Source: Mucilaginibacter aquaedulcis
Lineage (GTDB): Bacteria > Bacteroidota > Bacteroidia > Sphingobacteriales > Sphingobacteriaceae
Assembly (NCBI RefSeq): GCF_030409325.1
Contig: NZ_JAUFPR010000002.1
Location: forward strand, 1,860,001-1,924,000
Length of the DNA: 64,000 bases
Direction: 5' to 3'
Shown here: in pieces, positions 25,476 to 33,477 of the stretch
Numbering within the stretch: position 1 is the first letter of the stretch
Layout of the letters: the number at the start of each line of letters is the position of its first letter
Position numbers and translations under genes: made by a program
The notes under the pieces: generated by a model
The model's input: the letters and a program-made list of their open reading frames with translations, nothing else
What the model was told of the DNA's origin: nothing
Databases searched by the model: none

Positions 25476-26705
25476 TCAGGGATAAAGCAGATATTGCTTG
25501 CGCATCTTTTTAAACTGGCTAAGTTTGGGCTCCCAGCTTGCTCTGATCTCCTTTTCGGTTTTGCCTGCAATAATTTGCTCTTTCAGCTCCATGGTTCCAG
25601 CCAGCTTGTCAAAGTTTCCAATTTGCTTGCTCTGTTTAAAATCAAAGAAACGCTCTTTGTAAGGATAGGCTTTATACATTTCAATGAGCCAGCCAAGATT
25701 AATGCGTTTCTTTTTTACCAGTTTTTGGGTATCGTAATTCCGGAGATCAAGACCATAACATGCTGTATTTTCAAACAGCGGCGTTTCGCTCATACCTTTA
25801 ATGCCTGCCGGTGTGAATGAAAATTCATATTTATCCTTCAAATCCGGATTTCCAAGCACCGTGAATGGGAAATAAGTTCCGCGGCCCTGGCTTATAATGG
25901 TACCCTCAAATAAGCACAGCGAAGGGTATAATAGAATGGATTGCTGGGTATTTAAATTTGGTGAGGGATGCACTGGCAGCGTATAAGGCATGCTGTGTTT
26001 ATAATTGGCTACTGTAATAATCTTAAGTCTGCATTTTACGCCTCCGGCCAGCCAGCCCTCACCGTTTATCATTTGGGCGTATTCGCCCACTGTCATACCG
26101 TGGGCAATAGGTACAGGATGGAAACCTATGCCTGATTTTAATTTCATATCAAGTACGGGCCCATCAACCATGTAACCGTTTGGGTTTGGCCTGTCAAGTA
26201 TCAGCAATTCTTTATCATTTTCGGCACAGGCCTCCATTACCCGGTGCAGGGTTGCCAGGTAGGTATAATACCTTGCTCCTACATCTTGAAGATCATATAC
26301 CATGAGGTCAACCTCAGCAAGGTCTTTTTCACTTGGTTTACCGGTTTTGCCATACAAGGAAACTACCTGTATGCCGGTTTTAGGGTCAACGCTATCATCA
26401 ACATGCGCGCCGTTGCTGGCATCCCCCCTGAAACCGTGCTCAGGACCAAATATCTTTACAATATTTACTCCTAATGATTTAAGACTATCAACACTGGGTT
26501 TATCGCCAATTTGCGAGGACGGATTAACTACCATACCAATCTTTTTTCCGCTTAAATAAGGCAGATATTTTTCGGTTTGGTCGGCACCGGTGATCAATGC
26601 CTTTTTAGGCTTGGGAGAAAATTCAGGAGCGTGCTGAGGCTTGTGCTGAATCTGCCCCCATCCGGTGATCATTAACATCAACAAGGCAGGTATTGCTGTT
26701 TTCAT
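25476..26705 (-). CDS. DUF1343 protein, NamZ-type exo-beta-N-acetylmuramidase
   Basis: A 409-residue protein with a hydrophobic N-terminus. Family landmarks are GMVVNPSSQIG, FGPEHGFRG (Glu89), VYDLQDVGARYYTY, LLILDRPNPNG, and later LPVHPSPNLNT with SQGRGT. DUF1343 members have been shown to release MurNAc from the non-reducing ends of peptidoglycan fragments (GH171, NamZ). The gene lies 20 bases after the phosphodiester glycosidase gene and 71 bases before SusC, so it belongs to the same locus. Peptidoglycan-derived substrate is inferred from the family. Confidence 0.85.
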   Translation of the reverse strand: MKTAIPALLMLMITGWGQIQHKPQHAPEFSPKPKKALITGADQTEKYLPYLSGKKIGMVVNPSSQIGDKPSVDSLKSLGVNIVKIFGPEHGFRGDASNGAHVDDSVDPKTGIQVVSLYGKTGKPSEKDLAEVDLMVYDLQDVGARYYTYLATLHRVMEACAENDKELLILDRPNPNGYMVDGPVLDMKLKSGIGFHPVPIAHGMTVGEYAQMINGEGWLAGGVKCRLKIITVANYKHSMPYTLPVHPSPNLNTQQSILLYPSLCLFEGTIISQGRGTYFPFTVLGNPDLKDKYEFSFTPAGIKGMSETPLFENTACYGLDLRNYDTQKLVKKKRINLGWLIEMYKAYPYKERFFDFKQSKQIGNFDKLAGTMELKEQIIAGKTEKEIRASWEPKLSQFKKMRKQYLLYP

Positions 26706-26725
26706 TATGATAAAGTGAGTATAAC

Positions 26726-27577
26726 TTAGTTTCTTTTAACCAATACTACGTTTGCAACTTTACGCTGCCCCTTATGATCCCACTTCCCATTATCAGAAGG
26801 ATAATTTACCACACCCTGATCTTTTACCCATAAGGTTGTTGATCCCCCGCCATCAAAGTTTACTCCATCACGACAATGCAACCATTGCAGGATTTTGCGG
26901 AGTTCAAACAGGCTCATTCCTGCCGAGTTTGCATCTCGCCCATCAACTGTGACCATTAATAGCCAATTGTTATCAGTTATAGCCATTGCCGACCGCGGAT
27001 GGCGGGTTACGTTAAAACTATTTGAATCAAGCGTGGCCTGTTTGTCATTATGCCATAGTAATGGCCCGGTTAACATTACATCCTGGCCATCCAGTTTTTG
27101 CTCCCAATCGGCGCTGCCATCCCACTCATCAATATGTAACGCGCCATCTTTCATTACCAGGGCGGCCTGCTGATGCTTTGCTCGGGTATTATTTTTTTCG
27201 AGTCGGTTTTGGTTAATCACCTGCCCTCCTGCCTTTATAAAATCAACCGAACCGCCGTTTTTAACATCAAAGAAAGTTCCGTTGATGGCGGCAAGCGCCT
27301 GGTTTCGTTCACCAAAATCGTCGGTTATTTGCTTAATTTTTGTTTCGTAAGCTATGCTGATCTTGTTTTTGCGCCTTGGTTTGATTTCCAAAACGGATAT
27401 GAACTGGTTGGATTTAAACAACGATTTGCTTCTGAACCATGCTTGTTTTAAATGGATCCCAGGAGCTATGCGCCTGGTTTCCCACTCTATCCTCCGGAAG
27501 GATACTGAGTCTTGTGTTTGTGCAAATAAAACTCCTGCATTAAGCATGAACATGAGGAGTATTGTGAATAAACGCAT
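26726..27577 (-). CDS. Phosphodiester glycosidase (NAGPA domain) protein
   Basis: About 283 residues. A longer frame exists, but ATG at 27577 begins the signal peptide (MRLFTILLMFMLNAGVLFAQ), and the longer version would translate the repeat-rich upstream region. The domain is that of N-acetylglucosamine-1-phosphodiester alpha-N-acetylglucosaminidase: AAINGTFFDVKNGGSVDF, LMVTVDGRDANSAGMSLFEL and NFDGGGSTTLWV near the end. Members split sugar-1-phosphodiesters. It is the first gene of the SusC/SusD operon, with tandem repeats just upstream. In this company the target could be a teichoic-acid-like or lipid-linked phosphodiester sugar; that is inference. Confidence 0.85.
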   Translation of the reverse strand: MRLFTILLMFMLNAGVLFAQTQDSVSFRRIEWETRRIAPGIHLKQAWFRSKSLFKSNQFISVLEIKPRRKNKISIAYETKIKQITDDFGERNQALAAINGTFFDVKNGGSVDFIKAGGQVINQNRLEKNNTRAKHQQAALVMKDGALHIDEWDGSADWEQKLDGQDVMLTGPLLWHNDKQATLDSNSFNVTRHPRSAMAITDNNWLLMVTVDGRDANSAGMSLFELRKILQWLHCRDGVNFDGGGSTTLWVKDQGVVNYPSDNGKWDHKGQRKVANVVLVKRN

Positions 27578-27606
27578 TTTATCAAGATTGGGGTTTAGCA
27601 TAATAC

Positions 27607-27716
27607 AACGCACAATAACGCACAAACATGCAATGATTAATTAATGCCTGTCTTCAAATATAATTAATAACCATATTTATTTGCCAGTTTTATGCATTAT
27701 TAAAAATACTAACGCA
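27607..27716. promoter_or_regulatory. Repeated AACGCA motifs upstream of the operon
   Basis: AACGCAC occurs at 27607-27613 and 27617-27623, exactly 10 bases apart (one helical turn), and AACGCAT occurs at 27711-27717. They lie 30-140 bases upstream of the phosphodiester glycosidase ATG, between it and the DeoR gene. A DeoR-type operator is plausible; not proven. Confidence 0.4.
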
Positions 27717-27839
27717 TAAAACCGCAAATAAAATCATCAAAAAACCTCTGTATCAGCTATAAATTTTAAAAAAATCACGATTGTAACATTATTGTTAATG
27801 TCCCTGAATCGATAAAATGGTCGTTTCATAAGCAGCATA

Positions 27840-28583
27840 TCAGAGAACATTTAGTACATCAACATAGGGAGATAGCATCTTTTCAGCCGGGTCAATATCT
27901 GTAATTAAATAGTCTAAAGCGTTTATGTTGCATACTTTCATTTTTCCTTCACTATTCAGTTTTTCCGCTATGCTTACTATGGCTGTTTTACTGGCCGATT
28001 TGATCATTGCTTTTTTAACCTGAACTACCTCCCAAACAGAATCGGTAATACCATCTTCAATAGAGATTGTATTGGTTCCCAAAAAACACAGATCAACTTT
28101 AATGTCGTTTAATTGATTAATCACCATAGAGCCTGTAACTATATAAGAATCATGCAGTAAGCTACCTCCCAGCAAAATCACCTCACAATCTGAATATTCA
28201 ATCAACTCCATAGCAACCATGGGGCTCACCGTAAAAAAAGTACAGCGCCTGCCTTTAGGTACTAAACGGGCCATCTCCATTATTGTGGTACCACCACCTA
28301 AAAGCAAGGTCATGCCATCGTTAATCAGCGTTAGGGCCTTTTTGGCTATATGTCTTTTTGCTTCCTGCGCATAAGTATCCTTTATGCCCGTGGTATGCGA
28401 AAACGACTTTGACATGGCCCCACCATAAACTTTTTTAATTTTTGAATTACTGGCGAGTTCATGCAGATCGCGCCTGATGGTATCTTCAGATACATTTAAC
28501 TTAACACACAGATCTGATGATAACACCTTGTTATGCAGATTTATCTGCTTCATTATAAAATTCTGTCGTTCTTCTTTCAGCAT
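27840..28583 (-). CDS. DeoR/GlpR family transcriptional regulator
   Basis: A 247-residue regulator of normal length. It begins MLKEERQNFIMKQINLHNKV, followed by the DeoR helix-turn-helix (LCVKLNVSEDTIRRDLHELA). The C-terminal sugar-phosphate-sensing domain carries LINDGMTLLLGGGTTIMEMA, FTVSPMVAMELIE and CFLGTNTISIEDGITD. DeoR proteins are usually repressors released by phosphorylated sugars. It is co-directional with and 262 bases upstream of the phosphodiester glycosidase gene, so it is the likely local regulator of the 18.5-27.6 kb locus. Confidence 0.9.
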   Translation of the reverse strand: MLKEERQNFIMKQINLHNKVLSSDLCVKLNVSEDTIRRDLHELASNSKIKKVYGGAMSKSFSHTTGIKDTYAQEAKRHIAKKALTLINDGMTLLLGGGTTIMEMARLVPKGRRCTFFTVSPMVAMELIEYSDCEVILLGGSLLHDSYIVTGSMVINQLNDIKVDLCFLGTNTISIEDGITDSVWEVVQVKKAMIKSASKTAIVSIAEKLNSEGKMKVCNINALDYLITDIDPAEKMLSPYVDVLNVL

Positions 28584-28728
28584 AGCTTGTTAATTGCGGG
28601 TTTAGTATGAATTAATTGTAATTATATTAAAATGAAACTAATAAAGGACGGCGTGCTACAAAAGACATATGATTTTTTAATTTATTGCATCTTATTTGAA
28701 GCACTTAGTTAAAAGGGTGATTTACATG

Positions 28729-31581
28729 TTATTTAAGGTAATTATCAATACCAAACCCTGCCATTACTTTGTTGATAACGGTACTATCCCTTTGCACGCT
28801 GACACGCATCCTGGTCATGGCATAATCTGAAATTTGCCAGCCAAGCGGTAATACCGGCCATATATTAACATTTGGCACCTGCTCTGCAGTTGGGCGAAAA
28901 AGATAAAACCCATAATGCTTCATTCGTGAAAAGGAGTAATTCCAGTCATCTGATTTTTTCATGTACCCAACCCTGCTATTTAGCACCCCTATTGGCGGAG
29001 CCAGTGGTTCAAATAAATTTTCGGCCTTACCGGCAGGCTCCATCCGCAGCACGGAATTAGGCAATGAGAGAAATTGCGGCTGAATATGGTTAAATATCGT
29101 ATCCTGCTTTATTAATTTTGCCCGTACCCTTTCAAACACGGTTAAAATTTGCAACGAGGTTTCCGCGCCCGAATTGTCCCAGGTTCCGCCATCCATAAAG
29201 TGATGTTTGCCATTTAGTTTGGCCGTAGGGCTCACATAAGGGAACCTGGCACTCACAAAAGTAGCTGTACTTAACCGCAGATCGCCTGGGTCTTCAATCT
29301 CCTGTTCTAAAAATACTGTCGACGGAAAATCGAGGCTATCTAATAATACCGGTGCTACAATACCTTTCTTCCCGCTATCTACATCAAAAGTATTTGCAAA
29401 AAGCAGGGGCACTTCATAATTGCTCTCCTTCCACATTTTACTCATGGTAACGCCCATACTCAGGTGATGGGTTTTGGTATGCCGCTCCCAGTCTTCTTCC
29501 ATCAGCCTGGCCCTATCTGCCCAGGGAGCAATGCCTAATGCAGAGGCCAGCATATCCCTGCCCAATAAAGCAACCAGGTTTGAAGTAAGGTAATCATTAC
29601 GATATATGGCGAGCGAATTAACCGGGTAAAATAAGGTATCGGCATTGTTGCTTTTACGATACTGATACCGGGCATTACAAAGCAGGGATAACCCTATGGT
29701 ACCGCCCGAAGCTCCTGAGTAGGAAAATACATTATGCTGAAAGTCTTTTATAGCAGCACCGTGTTTATAGTTATTTTTTATGAGGCTATCCAGCGTACCT
29801 ATCACCATGGTTGTCCATACGGTAGCACGTAAGCCGCCGCCATAGGCGTTCACAAAAAACACCGGGTAAGGTTTGCCAGGGTGCTGGGCAGCAAAAGTTT
29901 TAATATCCTGCTTGCGACTGTTGAGCCATTGTTCGGTATAATTGTTTAGCGAATCGAGCGATTTATGATAATTATCCTGCTTTTGAATATGTACCTCATG
30001 GTATGCTGTAATTGTACTTATCGACCTATAAAGTGTAAATAACAGTAAAAAGGTTATGATACTAACACCTGTTTTTTTACCGGCAAACAATAAGAATGAA
30101 AAAAACAACAAATAGCCAGTAACCGCACACAATATCACTGGCATAGTATAAAAACGGTTATTCCCGGTAATCTTGTTTAAAATGGGCGGGAAATTACAAA
30201 GTATAAAAAACAAGGTGGCAGTTACCCCGCCAAAAGCTACCCATGGTGCTATGCGCCATTTGGAAACTGCAGGGAAACAGGTACGCAACGTAGCGATGAT
30301 CATAAACATGGCCGATAGAAAAAACAGATCAAGCGACAGATAAGCTAAAAAATAAGGCTCGCGGTTTTGCTTGCCGGTACTACTGCCCCAAACAATCATC
30401 GGGAACAGTAGCAATACCATACTTACCCAAAAACGCCATTGAATAACCGTGTTCCCAGATTTATACAACTTGTCTATCCATTTATAATGAAGCGCCATTT
30501 TATAAAAAATGAGCATAGCTATTAAAATCACCAACGGCGATATTCCATTTAACAGATAATCAATATGATAGGTATTCATGGTATGCAGGATACCTGCAGC
30601 CGGGATCAAAAAGCCAGCGGCTCCAAACAGCCTTCCGGTATCCACTTTTAATGATGGCCTTGCTCCTGCCGGTAACCTGACATTATCAAAATCAATTGGG
30701 CCGGTAAAAAAACATTTATAACTTACTTTAATGGCATTATCAATAGCTTTTGGCAAATGCCAGCACATGATGGCCAGTAAACTTACCGTTACCAAAAAAT
30801 AAAAACTGGCCCATGGAGAAGTATTGATAGACAGCAGCATATCCTGCACCTGGCCACTGATAAACAAAGCCATAAAGAAGATAAACTGCGTAAGCAATAC
30901 TATACGAAACCGCCATGAATACCTGAGCACTCTCGCCAGCCAGGCCGATACATAATCGAGCCAAAAACGGGGCTTACCTAACTTAAATGCCTCGTACAAC
31001 AGCTTTAAAAATACAAATACCAGCAGCAGATATTTTATATATGCCGCAACAGCAATGATCCACGCATCGGCTAACGGCTCACCAAGCTTAAATTGCTGCA
31101 GCATTTTGCTGGTTGCAATATTTTTAAATACATCTAACAGCCCAGCCAACAGTACCAGTATGCAAAATCTTAAAACAGTAAGCTGCGAAATAACCCGCCT
31201 GCGCGGGTTTGCTTTTTGACTGCCTATACGAATGATAAGGATAAGCAGTATACACACATACGTCCCGATAAAGCCATAACCTACATTATTGTGGAATGTT
31301 ACTGCTTCAATACCTGTTATAGTTTTAGGATAGGTGGATTTACTGGTATAAATCACATTTTTTTTAAAACCAGCCTGCCATTCTTTTAAAATAGAATCAC
31401 GGCGGGCGTTGCTGGTATTTATTTCCCAGTTGATGATTCCAGAGGGGGTATATTTGGTTACAATAAGATAATTGTCTTTCAGCGTCATGCTGCCAACAAC
31501 CAGCAAGCCTGTAAGCAATAAAGAAAAAAGGGGCTGAAACTGACGGTTGATCCAATACTGTAAACGCCGAAACATAATCAT
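28729..31581 (-). CDS. Membrane-anchored patatin-like phospholipase
   Basis: A 950-residue two-part protein. Residues about 1-530 contain roughly ten hydrophobic helices, making a polytopic membrane region. The C-terminal part is patatin-like: the nucleophile Ser625 in YSGASGGTIGLSLL (G-x-S-x-G type), and the dyad Asp797 in FMDGGTWDNSG. Patatins are acyl hydrolases acting on lipids. Two adjacent ATGs (31581 and 31575) are possible starts. It lies between the DeoR and the sugar-porter genes on the same strand. The long membrane module fused to a patatin is unusual; its function is unknown. Confidence 0.8.
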   Translation of the reverse strand: MIMFRRLQYWINRQFQPLFSLLLTGLLVVGSMTLKDNYLIVTKYTPSGIINWEINTSNARRDSILKEWQAGFKKNVIYTSKSTYPKTITGIEAVTFHNNVGYGFIGTYVCILLILIIRIGSQKANPRRRVISQLTVLRFCILVLLAGLLDVFKNIATSKMLQQFKLGEPLADAWIIAVAAYIKYLLLVFVFLKLLYEAFKLGKPRFWLDYVSAWLARVLRYSWRFRIVLLTQFIFFMALFISGQVQDMLLSINTSPWASFYFLVTVSLLAIMCWHLPKAIDNAIKVSYKCFFTGPIDFDNVRLPAGARPSLKVDTGRLFGAAGFLIPAAGILHTMNTYHIDYLLNGISPLVILIAMLIFYKMALHYKWIDKLYKSGNTVIQWRFWVSMVLLLFPMIVWGSSTGKQNREPYFLAYLSLDLFFLSAMFMIIATLRTCFPAVSKWRIAPWVAFGGVTATLFFILCNFPPILNKITGNNRFYTMPVILCAVTGYLLFFSFLLFAGKKTGVSIITFLLLFTLYRSISTITAYHEVHIQKQDNYHKSLDSLNNYTEQWLNSRKQDIKTFAAQHPGKPYPVFFVNAYGGGLRATVWTTMVIGTLDSLIKNNYKHGAAIKDFQHNVFSYSGASGGTIGLSLLCNARYQYRKSNNADTLFYPVNSLAIYRNDYLTSNLVALLGRDMLASALGIAPWADRARLMEEDWERHTKTHHLSMGVTMSKMWKESNYEVPLLFANTFDVDSGKKGIVAPVLLDSLDFPSTVFLEQEIEDPGDLRLSTATFVSARFPYVSPTAKLNGKHHFMDGGTWDNSGAETSLQILTVFERVRAKLIKQDTIFNHIQPQFLSLPNSVLRMEPAGKAENLFEPLAPPIGVLNSRVGYMKKSDDWNYSFSRMKHYGFYLFRPTAEQVPNVNIWPVLPLGWQISDYAMTRMRVSVQRDSTVINKVMAGFGIDNYLK

Positions 31582-31689
31582 GCTAATACACTAATTTACA
31601 GAAAAAAGATTGATAAAAGATGCTTACCCATAGTTTAAACCTACCACATGAATGATATAAACAAGCACACCACCTGAAGCTGTTTTTGT

Positions 31690-33045
31690 TTAAGCTTTAG
31701 CTGATTTTGTACGGGTATACAGCTCTTCAATCCTTTCAAGCGGAACGCCTTTGGTTTCAAAAACATAACTACTTACAAACAGTATCATACTGATATTTAC
31801 TATACCATAAACACCAAATGTTGCTACCGGGCCCAACTGCGAAAGCATTACGGGGAAGGTAAGTGAAACAATGGAGTTGGCAACCCAGTTACCAAATACC
31901 GCGATTGATGTAGCGGTACCACGGATCTTGTTGGGAAAGATTTCGGCCACATACACCCATAACACAACGCCCCAGGTGCATGCAAAGCCACCTATGTAAA
32001 CAAATATGGTTAACAACACAAAGTAGTTTTGCAGCATGTTAAAATGGAACAAAGCGGCCAGGGTAAACATGCAAAGCCCCATAATAGTTGATCCTATAAG
32101 TAATAATTTTTTACGGCCGAGGCGATCTATCAGCGGGAAGGCAAGTATGGTGAATATCAGGTTAACAACACCCGTAAGTATGGTTTGAAACAGTACGCTG
32201 CCACCTACATGTATTTTTTCAAATATTAGCGGGGCATAGTAAAACACAATGTTGATACCCGTAAGCTGTGCTATAGAGGCAAACACCAGCCCAATGATAA
32301 CAACCTTCCTGAAGCGTGGGCTAAATACATCGCTCAGGGCAGGCTTGCTTTCTGATGCTATATCATCAGTAACCAGTTTAACCTGTTCCTGGCTTTCTTT
32401 ATCTGAATAAATACTTCCGAATACCTTTTTAGCTTCTGCGATTTTGCTTTTAGATACCAGCCATCTGGGGCTTTCGGGCACTAATAGTAATAACACGAAG
32501 AATATGACAGAGGGTACTACCGCCGCCGCAAGCATATAGCGCCAGTAATTATCACTATTTAAAAAAGGCAGTGAGGTATCTACTATTAAATAATTAGATA
32601 TGAATGATAATAATATACCGGTTACAATAGCAAGCTGCTGCAACATGCCCAGCCTGCCTCTAAAAGTGGGCGGTGCTACTTCTGATATGTAGATAGGTGC
32701 TAATGTTGAAGCCATACCAATGGCAACACCTCCTATAAGCCTATAAATCACTAATTGAGTAAAACTACCCGCTGCTCCGCTGCCTAAAGCGGCAATAATG
32801 TATAACACAGAGGTTACGATCATCAGCTTTTTACGACCGAATTTATCGGCCAGGCCACCAGCAAATAATGCTCCCGGTATACAGCCAATTGATGCAGCAC
32901 CTACAACCAATCCTATTTGGGCATCATTAAGCTGAAAAACAGATTTTAAATAATGTAGTGTTCCTGCTATTACAGCCGTATCAAAACCAAATAATAAACC
33001 ACCTAAAGCGGCTACAATAGATATTAAAACAGTATAACTTTTCAT
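31690..33045 (-). CDS. Sugar porter family MFS transporter
   Basis: A 451-residue 12-helix inner-membrane transporter. Sugar-porter signatures are present: GGLLFGFDTAVIAG in helix 1, GGLADKFGRKKLM in the first loop, VPESPRWLV before the central loop, GRKKLLLIG in the second half and the terminal ETKGVPLERIEELY. It resembles XylE/GalP-type proton symporters. On the same strand just upstream of the patatin gene, it could import monosaccharides liberated by the SusC/SusD locus, though no shared operon can be shown. Confidence 0.92.
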   Translation of the reverse strand: MKSYTVLISIVAALGGLLFGFDTAVIAGTLHYLKSVFQLNDAQIGLVVGAASIGCIPGALFAGGLADKFGRKKLMIVTSVLYIIAALGSGAAGSFTQLVIYRLIGGVAIGMASTLAPIYISEVAPPTFRGRLGMLQQLAIVTGILLSFISNYLIVDTSLPFLNSDNYWRYMLAAAVVPSVIFFVLLLLVPESPRWLVSKSKIAEAKKVFGSIYSDKESQEQVKLVTDDIASESKPALSDVFSPRFRKVVIIGLVFASIAQLTGINIVFYYAPLIFEKIHVGGSVLFQTILTGVVNLIFTILAFPLIDRLGRKKLLLIGSTIMGLCMFTLAALFHFNMLQNYFVLLTIFVYIGGFACTWGVVLWVYVAEIFPNKIRGTATSIAVFGNWVANSIVSLTFPVMLSQLGPVATFGVYGIVNISMILFVSSYVFETKGVPLERIEELYTRTKSAKA

Positions 33046-33199
33046 AAAAGCTGATAAATAATTAAATACAGGGTAATAGCAGGCGCTCCTGCCAAAATTG
33101 GTTTATGACTGGTAATAACAGCTAAAAAATATGCTGTTTTACAAATATATAAAATGAGTTCAGATTTGAAACACCTGTTTCGGGTAATAACAGATAGTA

Positions 33200-33358
33200 T
33201 TAAATATCTGATTTATTGTCTTTATGCTTCTCGGGTTTGATATCAGTTTGATTCATCTCTTTCTCCATCTTTTTCTTATCCTGCTGATCTTTCCAGGCCA
33301 GAAAAACCACAATTGCAATTGCTATTAAAATAATGAGGGCTATTAATGGATAGTTCAT
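33200..33358 (-). CDS. Small membrane protein, 52 residues
   Basis: ATG at 33358 opens a 52-residue frame ending at 33200. Residues 4-22 (PLIALIILIAIAIVVFLAW) form a single transmembrane helix, followed by a highly charged tail rich in Lys, Glu, Asp and Gln. The strong amphipathic contrast argues for a real gene. It resembles small single-helix proteins common in Bacteroidota but no named family is recognised. Confidence 0.6.
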   Translation of the reverse strand: MNYPLIALIILIAIAIVVFLAWKDQQDKKKMEKEMNQTDIKPEKHKDNKSDI

Positions 33359-33376
33359 AATTTAATTGATATAGGT

Positions 33377-33431
33377 TGATGTAGAGGAAGGGATCGAACC
33401 TTCGGCATGCTGCCATCCAGCGCTCTACTAA
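33377..33431 (-). other. tRNA-like remnant
   Basis: On the minus strand the segment ends with a complete T arm (GAAGG TTCGATC CCTTC) and an acceptor-like CTCTACA, and it begins with GTAGAGC, which can pair with the CTCTAC. Only about 20 bases lie between, including a 4-bp GGCA/TGCC hairpin, so the D and anticodon arms of a normal tRNA are missing. It could be a tRNA pseudogene, an old attachment-site copy, or an armless tRNA-like element. No intact anticodon stem can be drawn. Confidence 0.4.
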
Positions 33432-33467
33432 AATGCAGACTAAATGCACCCGGCTTTAGTCTGCATT
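33432..33467 (-). terminator. Terminator after the phospholipase C gene
   Basis: Perfect 13-bp stem (AATGCAGACTAAA and its complement) with a 10-base loop starts 11 bases beyond the minus-strand stop of the phospholipase C gene and is followed by a TTTT run on that strand. Confidence 0.8.
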
Positions 33468-33477
33468 ATTTTATATG

